Below, piece by piece: positions 24,761 to 36,104 of a stretch of 36,104 nt of DNA (the stretch's first letter is position 1; every line of letters begins with the position of its first letter). The notes below the pieces were generated by a model. That model was given only the letters and a program-made list of their open reading frames with translations, was not told the origin of the DNA and made no database searches. Both the position numbers and the translations under genes were made by a program. The stretch is from Alphaproteobacteria bacterium (GTDB taxonomy: Bacteria > Pseudomonadota > Alphaproteobacteria > Micavibrionales > UBA2020): positions 1-36,104 of the forward strand of contig WGNE01000030.1 in the NCBI GenBank assembly GCA_016124645.1, given 5' to 3'.

Positions 24761-26283
24761 GTGACAAGACTGAAGGAAGTGGACGTATTGGTCATCGGCG
24801 GCGGCGTGAACGGCGCCGGCATCGCGCGCGACCTTGCGGGCCGCGGGCTCTCGGTTTTCCTGTGCGAGAAGGACGATCTCGCCTCCGCCACCTCCTCGGC
24901 CAGCACCAAGCTCATCCACGGGGGGCTGCGCTATCTCGAATACTACGAATTCCGCCTCGTGCGCGAGGCGCTGAAGGAGCGCGAGGTGCTGCTGCGCGCC
25001 GCGCCGCACATCATCTGGCCGATGCGTTTCGTGCTGCCGCACCACAAGGGGCTGCGCCCGTGGTGGATGATACGGCTCGGCCTGTTCCTCTACGACCATC
25101 TCGGCGGGCGCAAGCTGCTGGAAAAATCGCGCAGCGAGACGCTGACCGGCCGCACCATCGGCCAGCCGCTCAAGAACGAATACCGCCGCGGCTTCAGCTA
25201 TGCCGATTGCTGGGTGGAGGACACCCGCCTCGTCGTGCTGGCCGCGCTGGACGCGGCGGAGAAGGGCGCGGAGATCCATACCCGCACCGAATGCGTGAAC
25301 CTCGCGCGCCACGAAAAAGACCCGCAATGGGTCGCCACGCTGCAGGACGTGCTGACGGAGGAGAAATTCCGCATCCGCGCCAATCTCGTCGTCAACGCCT
25401 CCGGCCCCTGGGTCAGCAAGACGCTGGGCCTCGCCGGGTCCGAGATCGGCAAGTACAAGACGCGCTGGGTCAAGGGCAGCCATATCATCGTCCCGCGGCT
25501 CTATCAGGGCGAGCATGCCTATATCCTGCAAAACGACGACAAGCGCGTGGTTTTCGCCATTCCTTACGAGAAGAAATACACCCTCATCGGCACGACGGAC
25601 ATCGAGTACCACGACGACATCGAGGAAGTGCGCATCACGCTGGAGGAGGTCGAATACCTCTGCCGCGCCGTCAGCCATTTCTTCCGCACGCCCTTGAAGC
25701 CCGAGGACGTGGAATGGACCTACAGCGGCGTGCGCCCGCTGGTCGATGACGGGGAGGGCAACGCCTCCGCCGTCACGCGCGATTATATCGTCGATATGGA
25801 GGAATACCAGGAGCTGCCCGTCGTCTCCATCTACGGCGGCAAGATCACGACCTTCCGCAAGCTCTCGGAACATGTGGCGGAGGAGGTGGTGAAAAAGCTG
25901 GGCCGCGGCGGCGGCGCATGGACGGAGGAAGCGCCCCTGCCGGGCGCGGAGGCGAACGCCGCCAATTTCAAGACCTTCCTGAAGACGCTGAAGCGCGAAT
26001 ACAACTGGCTGCCCGACGCGCTGGCCCTGCGCTACGCCCGCGCCTACGGCGGCCGCGTGCGCGATCTGCTGCGCGGGGCGAAGCGGCTGGGCGACCTCGG
26101 CGTCTATATCGGCGAGAACGTCTATGAGGCGGAATTGCGCTACCTCGTCAATACCGAATGGGCGATGACGCTGGAGGACGTTCTCTGGCGCCGTTCCAAG
26201 CTGGGGCTGCACACGACGGACGAGACGCAGAAGAAGATAAAACGCGCGCTGAAGAAAATCGTCGCGGAGAAGGAGAAAGCCTG

Positions 26284-26284
<1 letters not shown>
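24761..26284 (+). CDS. glpD: Glycerol-3-phosphate dehydrogenase (FAD, aerobic type)
   Basis: Membrane-associated flavoenzyme oxidising glycerol-3-phosphate to dihydroxyacetone phosphate and passing electrons to quinone. It is 507 residues, the normal length. An N-terminal FAD dinucleotide fold (VLVIGGGVNGAGIARDLAGRG) is followed by the GlpD motifs SSASTKLIHGGLRYLE and YGGKITTFRKLSE, and a C-terminal helical cap domain. The start is GTG 24761; no ATG fits the FAD-fold position. The stop shares one base with the glpK ATG (26284), so both are one operon under the promoter at 24700-24729. No glycerol facilitator or glpR gene is next to them. Confidence 0.96.
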
Positions 26285-27765
<1,481 letters not shown>

Positions 27766-27796
27766 GAAAACAGGGCAACGCGAAGACCGACGCAGA

Positions 27797-27827
27797 AAAG
27801 GCCGCCCCTGTGAAAAGGGCGGCCTTT
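27797..27827. terminator. Bidirectional hairpin terminator between glpK and ompW
   Basis: An 11-pair stem AAAGGCCGCCC/GGGCGGCCTTT (27797-27807, 27817-27827) with a 9-base loop, between two convergent genes. The stem ends in T runs on both strands (three rightward, four leftward), so it can serve both although the U-tracts are short. Confidence 0.7.
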
Positions 27828-27853
27828 GCCGTTACACACCCCCACCGGGGTTT

Positions 27854-28480
27854 TTAGAAGCGGTAGCCGACGCCGAGGCCGAAGACCCAGGGGTCGAGAT
27901 CGACATTCGCGCGGACCGCGCCGCCGTTGACGCTGGCTTTTGTCTTCAGGAAGATTTTCTTGATATCCGCGTTCAGCATCCAGTGCTCGTCAAGTTTGTA
28001 ATCCGCCCCGGCCTGCAGCGCGTAGCCGATGTGGTCGTCGTACTTGATGCTGGTGGCCGCGCCCTTGTCCACGTTGTAGAAGATCGTGTAGTTCAGCCCC
28101 GCGCCGAGGTAGGGCACGAGGGGCGTGGCGTTGAGGAAGTGGTATTGCACCGTCAGCGTCGGCGGCAGGGCCCAGACGCTGCCGAGGTCGATGTTGGGCG
28201 ATTTTTCCGCCATGTTGTGCTTGGTGGTGGCGAGAATCAGCTCGGCCGAGATGCGGTCGTTGAAGAAATAGCTGATGTCCAGCTCCGGCGCGATGCGGTT
28301 GCCGACGGAGATCTTGCCGCCATTGGTCGTCGTGCTGCTTTCCTGCGGCGCGAGGTCGATGCCGCGCAGGCGCAATTGCCAGTCATGCGGGTTGAACTTG
28401 AAAGAATCGGCCGCAGCGGGTTTCGCGGCGAATGCGGCGGCGAGGATGCAGCAGATGGCGGGGAATGGCGTTTTTTTCAT
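27854..28480 (-). CDS. ompW: OmpW-family outer membrane protein
   Basis: A 208-residue small beta-barrel of the OmpW family, which forms a narrow hydrophobic channel in the outer membrane. A signal peptide (residues 1-24, ending KPAAA) is followed by the usual strands, with WQLRLRGIDLAPQES, PELDISYFFNDRISAELILATTKH and a C-terminal strand ending in GVGYRF with the terminal aromatic residue. ATG 28480 is chosen because GAAGGAG lies upstream and the extra 11 residues from 28513 would precede the signal peptide. A CRP/FNR-type site and a -10 lie upstream, so oxygen-dependent expression is likely, as known for ompW in enterobacteria. Confidence 0.93.
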   Translation of the reverse strand: MKKTPFPAICCILAAAFAAKPAAADSFKFNPHDWQLRLRGIDLAPQESSTTTNGGKISVGNRIAPELDISYFFNDRISAELILATTKHNMAEKSPNIDLGSVWALPPTLTVQYHFLNATPLVPYLGAGLNYTIFYNVDKGAATSIKYDDHIGYALQAGADYKLDEHWMLNADIKKIFLKTKASVNGGAVRANVDLDPWVFGLGVGYRF

Positions 28481-28513
28481 TGTTTGTGTGCTCCTTCGTG
28501 GACGAGTGGCCAC

Positions 28514-28556
28514 AGGCTAGCACCGCGCGCGGGCCGCGCGACTTGATATTTGTCAA
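28514..28556 (-). promoter_or_regulatory. CRP/FNR-type site and -10 for ompW
   Basis: TTGAT-ATTT-GTCAA (28543-28556) differs from the FNR consensus TTGAT-N4-ATCAA at one base. On the minus strand TAGCCT (28519-28514) is a fair -10. The site centre is about 41 bases upstream of the predicted start near 28508, the class II activation position. The leader to ATG 28480 would be about 27 bases. Confidence 0.55.
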
Positions 28557-28858
28557 ATTTTCCGCGATGGTCCGAAAAAAGCGGCGCCATCGGCGTCAAT
28601 GCAGACGGGACAGGTACGGATTGGGAACGCGAAATTTTTGGGGCCGCTTTTTAAGGCGGCCCCAAAATCACTTACACACACTGTATTTCTATTCGGACCG
28701 TTTGTCCTTGATCCCCCGGACCCTTCAATCTTTTCAATCTTCGGACCCTTTGCCGTGCGGGTGCATTCACCCTTGCACATGGTTACAGTAGCAAAGGAAG
28801 GTAACGAAAGTGCTAACGAAAGGTAAAGGAATCCTTAACGCGAAAGGGGGCGAAAGCT
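28557..28858. other. Repeat-rich intergenic region with uncertain small frames
   Basis: About 300 bases between ompW and the HD-GYP gene with base and codon use unlike the neighbours. It holds a perfect inverted repeat (28636-28667), repeats of CGGACCCTT (near 28717 and 28742) flanking a tandem TTCAATCTT, and several TAACGAAAG/GTAAAGG-like words (28800-28830). Small frames exist on both strands (minus 28553-28780, 75 codons with a CPVC motif; plus 28599-28826). Neither has a ribosome site, and rare codons such as aga, tta and gta argue against translation. Confidence 0.4.
28636..28667. repeat. Perfect 12-base inverted repeat with 8-base spacer
   Basis: TTTTGGGGCCGC (28636-28647) and GCGGCCCCAAAA (28656-28667). 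The T-runs are at the 5' arm and A-runs at the 3' arm in either direction, opposite to an intrinsic terminator, so it is not a standard one. It may be a protein-binding dyad or an RNA hairpin. Confidence 0.7.
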
Positions 28859-28888
28859 CTATTCGCCGCGCCGCTATTCGCCGCGCCC
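28859..28888. repeat. 15-base tandem duplication across the HD-GYP stop codon
   Basis: CTATTCGCCGCGCCG (28859-28873) is followed directly by CTATTCGCCGCGCCC (28874-28888), 14 of 15 identical. Read on the minus strand this repeats the last codons and the stop: after GRGE-stop comes in frame RRGE-stop. Confidence 0.85.
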
Positions 28889-29497
28889 GTAATATTCGGG
28901 GTCGAGGCGGTAGGCCTCGCGCGTGTAGAGATCGACGCAGGTGTTGACGATGTCCCTTTCGTACTTCGTCTCCTTGTCCTTGATGACCTCCGCCAGCGCC
29001 TGTTCCGGCGTCATGGCCGCGCGCCACGGGCGGGGGGAGGTCATGGCCTCCATCGCGTCGGCGATGGCGATGATCTGCGCTTCCAGCAAAATCTCGTCGC
29101 CCTTGAGCCCTTTGGGATAGCCCGAGCCGTCCAGCCGCTCGTGGTGCTGCAGCACGATCTCCGGCACCGGCCAGGGGAATTCGATGTCGCGGATGAGGTC
29201 GTAGGCGGCCTGCGGGTGCCCCTTGACGATTTCGTATTCCTCCGCGCTCAGCGCCTCGGGCTTGTTCAGGATATCGGCGGGGATGAGCAGGTGGCCGAGG
29301 TCGTGCAGCGTGGCCGCCATGCGGATGCAGTCGATTTCATCCTCCCTCAGCCCCATCATCTGCGCCAGCGTGCGGGCGATGCGCGAGGTCTTGGTCTGGT
29401 GGCTCAGCGCCTTGGGCTCGTGCAGGTTGGCCATGTCGGCCAGCACGCCGACGGTCTGGAACAGGGCGTGGACGATTTCCTCGTTCAGGTCTTTCAT
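28874..29497 (-). CDS. HD-GYP domain phosphodiesterase
   Basis: A 207-residue protein made almost only of an HD-GYP domain, which cleaves c-di-GMP. Motifs: HD at 65-66 within HDLGHLLIP, His94 (KGHPQ), HHERLDGSGYPKGLKGDE (118-135) with the GYP signature at 126-128, and Asp147 in ADAMEAMTSPRPWR. Where most family members read HDIGK, this one has HDLGH, so a conserved Lys is replaced by His. There is no receiver or other sensor domain, so regulation is probably through another protein. ATG 29497 follows AAGGAG at about 10 bases; an upstream ATG (29539) adds an unlikely Cys/Ala-rich segment. The stop codon region is tandemly duplicated. Confidence 0.88.
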   Translation of the reverse strand: MKDLNEEIVHALFQTVGVLADMANLHEPKALSHQTKTSRIARTLAQMMGLREDEIDCIRMAATLHDLGHLLIPADILNKPEALSAEEYEIVKGHPQAAYDLIRDIEFPWPVPEIVLQHHERLDGSGYPKGLKGDEILLEAQIIAIADAMEAMTSPRPWRAAMTPEQALAEVIKDKETKYERDIVNTCVDLYTREAYRLDPEYYGRGE

Positions 29498-29571
29498 GGA
29501 AAAAAATCTCCTTGCAGGCGGATGCGCGGCGGCGCACACGCGTGGGACGTTCCCTCTATTGCAAGTCTATT

Positions 29572-32316
<2,745 letters not shown>

Positions 32317-32354
32317 CTGTCTCTCGGTCCTTGTCAAATCGGGGATTCTTTTTT

Positions 32355-32369
32355 ATGGGCATTGCCCAT
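32355..32369. promoter_or_regulatory. Perfect 7-1-7 palindrome at the secA transcription start
   Basis: ATGGGCA-T-TGCCCAT (32355-32369) begins 3 bases after the -10 of the secA promoter and covers the predicted start near 32365. It is either a repressor operator or a 5' RNA hairpin. Confidence 0.5.
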
Positions 32370-32371
32370 GA

Positions 32372-32399
32372 CATATAAACCAGATTGTCCCCGTGTCAA
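32372..32399 (-). promoter_or_regulatory. Sigma70-type promoter of secA
   Basis: Minus strand TTGACA (32399-32394, perfect), 16-base spacer, TATATG (32377-32372). The predicted leader to ATG 32316 is about 50 bases. Confidence 0.65.
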
Positions 32400-32562
32400 T
32401 CAAGCCTTTTACCCCGTATTTTGCAAAGTCTTTTCGCGGCGGCGCGCCAGAAAACCCCTTGCTAATCAGGCGAAAAGCTGCCTTTATGGCTCGGAATATC
32501 CGAAAAGCCGCCCCAAGGGGCGCGACGGGTGCTTGGTCAATCAAAATTCAGGAGAATATGGA

Positions 32563-33483
32563 ATGTCTATTCGTGGTAAAGTCCTGGCCCTTTCGGCCGT
32601 GGCATTCGCGGCAGCCATGGGCATGGCCGCCCCCGCGCAGGCGGCGGCGAAGGCGGATGACGCCGTCATCGCGGTCGTGAACGGCAGCAAGATCACCAAG
32701 CAGGACGTGACCGATGCGCTGAGCCAGGCGCCCGGCAAGAAGCTGACCGACGACGAGCTGAAATTCATTTTCCCGAAAGCGGTCGAGATGCTGGTGAACG
32801 AAAAGCTGATGGATCAGGCCATCGCCAAGTCCAAGATCGAGCAAAGCGACGATTACAAGAAACGGCTCGAATTCATGAAGGGCCAGCTGGCCAAGCAGCT
32901 CTACCTGCAGGACTACCTGAAGGACAAGGTGACCGAGAAGGACATCCAGTCGGAATACGCCAAGTTCAAGAAAGAGAACGAGGGCAAGCTGGAGGTCCAC
33001 GCCGACCAGATCGTGGTGCCGACCAAGGTCGAGGCGGAGCAGGTCGTCAAGGACCTCGCCGCGGGCAAGAAATTCGCGGATCTCGCCCGCCAGCGCTCGG
33101 CGGATGCGGAATCGGCCCAGCACGGCGGCGACATCGGCTGGTTCGCCAAGGACGAGCTGCCAACGCCCTTCCAGGCCATCGCGGACGAGGCTTTCAAGCT
33201 GAAGCCGGGGCAATACAGCAAGACGCCGGTCAAGAGCGATTTCGGCTGGCACGTCATCAAGGTGGAAGGCCGCCGCGAGCGCAAGGTGCCCACGCTGGAT
33301 CAGGTCGAAAACGGCATCCGCCAGAAGCTTTCGCAGGACGCCATCGCCAAGATGATGACGGACCTGCGCAAGCAGGCGAAGCTGCAGTTCTTCGACCTGA
33401 AGGGCAAGCCGATGACGGCGGCCGAAATGAAGGCCGACGCCTCCAAGGGCAAGCCCCTGCTTGACGACAAGGCCAAGAAATAA
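32563..33483 (+). CDS. Periplasmic parvulin-type peptidyl-prolyl isomerase
   Basis: A 306-residue SurA/PrsA-like folding helper. A signal peptide (1-27, ending APAQAA) is followed by an N-terminal chaperone-like helical region (about 35-125). The PpiC/rotamase domain spans about 135-235 (VHADQIVVPT; AESAQHGGDIGWFAKDELPTPF; KTPVKSDFGWHVIKVEGRR), and a Lys-rich helical tail ends the protein. The parvulin core His residues are kept (V-H-A-D-Q; G-W-H-V-I). AGGAG stands 8 bases before ATG 32563. The reading frame is open far upstream opposite secA, but that part is an antisense shadow. Divergent placement with secA fits a link between protein export and folding. Confidence 0.92.
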   Translation: MSIRGKVLALSAVAFAAAMGMAAPAQAAAKADDAVIAVVNGSKITKQDVTDALSQAPGKKLTDDELKFIFPKAVEMLVNEKLMDQAIAKSKIEQSDDYKKRLEFMKGQLAKQLYLQDYLKDKVTEKDIQSEYAKFKKENEGKLEVHADQIVVPTKVEAEQVVKDLAAGKKFADLARQRSADAESAQHGGDIGWFAKDELPTPFQAIADEAFKLKPGQYSKTPVKSDFGWHVIKVEGRRERKVPTLDQVENGIRQKLSQDAIAKMMTDLRKQAKLQFFDLKGKPMTAAEMKADASKGKPLLDDKAKK

Positions 33484-33519
33484 GGCCGGAAAACGGCGCC
33501 TTTTCAGGCAGCAAATGCG

Positions 33520-33556
33520 AAAAGGGCGGCCCCCGTGCGCGGGCCGTCCTTTTTCA
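33520..33556 (+). terminator. Intrinsic terminator after the isomerase gene
   Basis: AAAAGGGCGGCCC (33520-33532) pairs with GGGCCGTCCTTTT (33541-33553), including one G-U pair and an 8-base loop, with TTTTT and a second T-run (TTTTT near 33559) after it. Confidence 0.8.
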
Positions 33557-33642
33557 TGTTTTTAACCGTTTGATATCAGGGGCTTGCCTGCGGGCCGCCA
33601 TCCTCATTGACTCCCCCCTGTTTTACGGCTATCAAGAGAGTT

Positions 33643-34281
33643 ATGAGTATTCTTAAAGTGTTCAACAAAGGCGCGGACGGCCCGCGCGAGCTGGTCTTCG
33701 ACGCCGAGTCGACGGGCATTCTCGTGTCCGAGGGCCACCGGCTGGTCGAAGTCGCGCTGATCGAGATGGTCGGCCAGCGTCCGACGGGCCGCGAATTCCA
33801 CGCCATCATCAACCCCGACCGCGACATTCCGGCCGAGGTGGTGAAGATCCACGGCATCTCCAACGAAGAGGTCAAGGACAAGCCTTTCTTCGGCGAGATC
33901 GCGAAGGACCTGCGCGAGTTCATCGGCAACGATCCCGTCATCATCACCTGCCGCACGACCGCGGACGGCTATACGCTGGACATCGCCCAGCTGAACATGG
34001 AATTCCAGAAAGCCGGCCAGCCCGAGGTGCCGGAAGAGCAATGGGTCAACGTCCGCCGCTGGTCCGAGGCGATGTTCGGCGACAAGAGCGCGACGCTCGA
34101 CAAGGTCCTCGACCGCTACGGCGTCAGCCGCAAGGAGCGGGACGACAACGGCCACGGCGCCGTGCTGGATGCGCGTTTGCTGTCGGAGGTTTACCCCAAG
34201 CTGCTGAAGGATTACATGAACTACAGCGCGCGCCATCCCGCGCCTGCGGCAAAAGACAAGAAACCCGGACCAAAATCCTGA
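33643..34281 (+). CDS. dnaQ: DnaQ-type 3'-5' exonuclease, divergent Pol III epsilon-like
   Basis: A 212-residue DEDDh exonuclease most similar to the proofreading subunit of DNA polymerase III. Metal ligands: Asp20 and Glu22 (VFDAESTG, where epsilon usually has LDTETTG), Asp113 (TLDIAQLNMEF), His171 and Asp176 (GHGAVLDARLLSEVY). The Exo II region is odd: the usual HNAxFD is replaced by a longer TCRTTADGYTLD. The C-terminus ends soon after Exo III without the GGQ-type clamp-binding segment seen in epsilon. ATG 33643 gives the epsilon-like start; ATG 33607 is an alternative. It may be the replicative epsilon or a paralogue; mutT four bases downstream fits a DNA-quality operon. Confidence 0.75.
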   Translation: MSILKVFNKGADGPRELVFDAESTGILVSEGHRLVEVALIEMVGQRPTGREFHAIINPDRDIPAEVVKIHGISNEEVKDKPFFGEIAKDLREFIGNDPVIITCRTTADGYTLDIAQLNMEFQKAGQPEVPEEQWVNVRRWSEAMFGDKSATLDKVLDRYGVSRKERDDNGHGAVLDARLLSEVYPKLLKDYMNYSARHPAPAAKDKKPGPKS

Positions 34282-34285
34282 AATC

Positions 34286-34723
34286 ATGAGCTGTTTTGAC
34301 GCCGATGCGCCCATGGCGCCGCCCGCGAAGATCGTCCATGTCGCCGCGGTGGTGCTGGTGGACGCGGACGGTCGCGTGCTGCTGGCGCAAAGGCCGGAAG
34401 GCAAGGCGCTGGCCGGACTCTGGGAATTCCCGGGCGGCAAGATCGAGCCCGGCGAAACCCCCGAGGCCGCCCTCGTGCGCGAGCTCGAAGAGGAGCTGGG
34501 CATCGACACCAAGGCCTCGTGCCTCGCGCCGCTCACCTTCGCCTCCCACCGTTATGACGACTTCCACCTGTTCATGCCGGTCTTCGTTTGCCGGGTCTGG
34601 AAGGGAGTGGTAACATCGAGAGAAGGGCAAGGTCTTGCATGGGTTTATCCCAAGGACTTCAACCAATACAAGATGCCGCCCGCCGATATTCCGCTGATCC
34701 CCGTCATTCATGACTTGCTTTAG
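34286..34723 (+). CDS. mutT: MutT-type Nudix hydrolase (8-oxo-dGTP diphosphatase)
   Basis: A 145-residue Nudix enzyme that should remove 8-oxo-dGTP from the nucleotide pool. The Nudix box GGKIEPGETPEAALVRELEEELGI (about residues 49-72) matches GX5EX7REUXEEXGU fully. The preceding QRPEGKALAGLWEFPGGK and the C-terminal YPKDFNQYKMPPADIPLI are typical of the MutT subgroup. It lies 4 bases after the exonuclease gene and 2 bases before the next, so the three form an operon. Confidence 0.92.
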   Translation: MSCFDADAPMAPPAKIVHVAAVVLVDADGRVLLAQRPEGKALAGLWEFPGGKIEPGETPEAALVRELEEELGIDTKASCLAPLTFASHRYDDFHLFMPVFVCRVWKGVVTSREGQGLAWVYPKDFNQYKMPPADIPLIPVIHDLL

Positions 34724-34725
34724 GT

Positions 34726-35475
34726 ATGTACACAAAGGCAATTGATTTAAAAGAGTTTTACGAATCTTCCCAAGGCCGCGTGGTGCAGCGCATCCTGCGC
34801 CAGCACCTGCGCCATTTCTGGCCCGGCGTCGATGGGCAGCGCGTGCTGGGTCTGGGCTATGCCGTGCCTTACCTGAAGACCTTCCTCGGCGAGGCGGAGC
34901 GCGTCGTCGCCCTCATGCCCCGGCCGCAGGGCGCGGTCTTCTGGCCGGCGGATGAAAAAGGGCTGGTCGGCATTTGCGAGGAAGGCGAGTTGCCGATCGA
35001 AACAAATTCCATAGACCGGATGCTCGTCATCCACGGCTTTCACGGTTATGAAAGCCTCGACGTCATCCTGCGCGAGGCGTGGCGGGTGCTGGTCGGGCAG
35101 GGGCGGCTGGTGCTGGTGGTGCCCAACCGCACCGGCGTCTGGGCGCGGGTGGACAGCACGCCCTTCGGCCACGGCACGCCCTTTTCGCTGGGGCAGATTC
35201 GCGGCACGCTGAAGGATTACCTCTTCGTTCCCGAAAAGATGGAGCGCGCGCTTTTCGTGCCGCCCACGTCCTCCCGCCTGCTGCTGGCCATGGCCCCGGT
35301 CTGGGAGAAAATCGGCCAGCGGTTCTTCCCGGCCTTCGGCGGGGTGAATATCGTGGAGGCGAGCAAGCAGCTTTACGCCGGCACGCTGGTCGGGGCCACG
35401 GAGCCGATCGCCGCCACCCGCCGCCGCGCCGCCATTCCGGCGGGACCGGTGCCGGGCGCGCGGGTCAGTCATTGA
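34726..35475 (+). CDS. Methyltransferase-like protein (class I SAM fold)
   Basis: A 249-residue protein with a methyltransferase-11-like fold: RVLGLGYAVPYLKTFLGEAERVVALMP in the motif I place (the Gly-rich loop is partly degenerate) and later SIDRMLVIHGFHGYESLDVILREAWRVLVGQGRLVLVVPNR, the typical post-motif region. The substrate is unknown. It follows mutT by 2 bases. In many alphaproteobacteria a gene of this type stands near gloB or secA. Weak SAM loop residues leave open that it is a non-catalytic member. The C-terminal 30 residues are low complexity. Confidence 0.75.
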   Translation: MYTKAIDLKEFYESSQGRVVQRILRQHLRHFWPGVDGQRVLGLGYAVPYLKTFLGEAERVVALMPRPQGAVFWPADEKGLVGICEEGELPIETNSIDRMLVIHGFHGYESLDVILREAWRVLVGQGRLVLVVPNRTGVWARVDSTPFGHGTPFSLGQIRGTLKDYLFVPEKMERALFVPPTSSRLLLAMAPVWEKIGQRFFPAFGGVNIVEASKQLYAGTLVGATEPIAATRRRAAIPAGPVPGARVSH

Positions 35476-35480
35476 AGAGG

Positions 35481-35801
35481 TTAGCGGCCGGGGGTTTTCG
35501 GGCCTTTCTTGTCGCGCTTCAGGCGTTTCAGCGTCTCTTCGCCCTGACGGATGGCATCGCCGAGCTCTTTGGCTTTTTCGGCGAACCATTTCTCGTCGGC
35601 GACGACATAGCCGAATTTATCGGCCAGGCGGGCGATTTCCCGCTCCATCTTTTGTTTTCCTGCCGCGCCCTTGTCCTTGTAACGGTCGATGATTTTCCGC
35701 TCTTCCGCGAAAAACCGTTCCGCCTTTTCGCCGGCTTTTTTCAGGTGCGCGGCGAGTTCGTCTGAAATGGGAAGGTCGCGGGGCTTGTCGTTTTTCGACA
35801 T
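35481..35801 (-). CDS. Small highly charged helical protein of unknown function
   Basis: A 106-residue protein, Lys/Glu/Arg-rich and predicted all helical, with a possible coiled coil (ELAAHLKKAGEKAERFFAEE and following). It has no signal peptide, no Cys and no motif I recognise. A good ribosome site (GGAGGAACGAAATC then ATG 35801) and codon use like the neighbours support translation. It is tail-to-tail with the methyltransferase-like gene, 5 bases apart, and divergent from hisC. Confidence 0.7.
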   Translation of the reverse strand: MSKNDKPRDLPISDELAAHLKKAGEKAERFFAEERKIIDRYKDKGAAGKQKMEREIARLADKFGYVVADEKWFAEKAKELGDAIRQGEETLKRLKRDKKGPKTPGR

Positions 35802-35984
35802 GATTTCGTTCCTCCGGTTTTAATATCCATAAGACGTACAGAATTATGCCGGGAGAGTCAACGCAAAGCGGAGCCTTGCACGCAATAGATCTCAATTATG
35901 GAAAATATTTTCAGCTTTCTCCTTGTCCGGCCCGCCATCCTCCAATAGAAAAACCATACGCGATCAATTTGAAGGAGCATCCCC

Positions 35985-36104
35985 ATGGGCCAGCCACTGC
36001 CGAAACCCGGCATTCTCGACATCAAACCCTATATCGGGGGCGAGGGGCGCGTGGAAGGGGTGACGCATCTCGTCCGTCTGGCCTCCAATGAAAACGTGCT
36101 GGGC
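35985..36104 (+). CDS. hisC: Histidinol-phosphate aminotransferase, 5' part only
   Basis: The first 40 codons; the gene continues beyond the window. The N-terminus (MGQPLPKPGILDIKPYIGGE ... LVRLASNENVLG) matches HisC, a pyridoxal-phosphate enzyme of histidine synthesis (also able to act on aromatic amino acids in many alphaproteobacteria). GAAGGAG stands 7 bases before ATG 35985. The SNEN motif marks the start of the aminotransferase fold. The active-site Lys is not in the window. Confidence 0.9.
   Translation, partial: MGQPLPKPGILDIKPYIGGEGRVEGVTHLVRLASNENVLG

Noticed and set aside
28553-28780. 75-codon minus-strand frame with Cys motifs
   Set aside because: No ribosome site, many codons rare in this genome, and overlap with an inverted repeat and the ompW promoter; kept only as a note.

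Overview
The window is GC-rich, densely packed bacterial chromosome from an alphaproteobacterium; I cannot fix the order. The evidence is an ECF sigma factor/NrsF (DUF1109) pair next to a bufferin-type copper operon, alphaproteobacterial-style SecA and HisC N-termini, a CckA-like hybrid kinase, and acetoacetyl-CoA synthetase with leucine dehydrogenase. I see no insertion sequence, phage gene, CRISPR array, rRNA or tRNA.

Layout. 1-532 is the 3' end of a low-complexity gene (Thr-Pro hexanucleotide array, then a His/Gly/Asn/Asp tail). 771-7971 is one rightward operon: a TolC-type outer-membrane channel, a type I secretion ABC transporter with a degenerate C39-like domain, an HlyD adaptor and a CHASE2 class III nucleotide cyclase. 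Facing it (7983-10322, minus) is a FecR/RTX-type protein, the likely secreted substrate. A methyltransferase (10593-11387) and a cyclic-nucleotide-binding/EAL protein (11406-12659, minus) follow. This block could be a surface-protein export system tied to cyclic nucleotides and c-di-GMP.

12887-14062 holds a DUF3307 membrane protein and a TauE/SafE permease. The permease has a clear promoter and an intrinsic terminator in its leader, and a Fur-like palindrome lies further upstream. 14516-19198 (all minus) is a metal-stress locus: ECF sigma factor, NrsF anti-sigma factor, bufferin precursor BufA, a strong terminator, then DoxX protein, DUF692 oxidase (BufB), DUF2063 partner (BufC) and an unrecognised membrane protein.

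19321-27765 is mainly metabolic (plus strand): acetoacetyl-CoA synthetase, a SpoU-type RNA methyltransferase, leucine dehydrogenase, a soluble hybrid histidine kinase, then glpD-glpK with its own promoter. OmpW (minus) follows with a CRP/FNR-type site placed for class II activation. After it come a repeat-rich gap and an HD-GYP phosphodiesterase.

29572-36104 is housekeeping: secA (minus), a periplasmic parvulin isomerase, a divergent DnaQ-type exonuclease, mutT, a methyltransferase-like protein, a small charged protein and the start of hisC. Two intact c-di-GMP phosphodiesterase-type proteins, a nucleotide cyclase and a hybrid kinase make the window rich in signalling.
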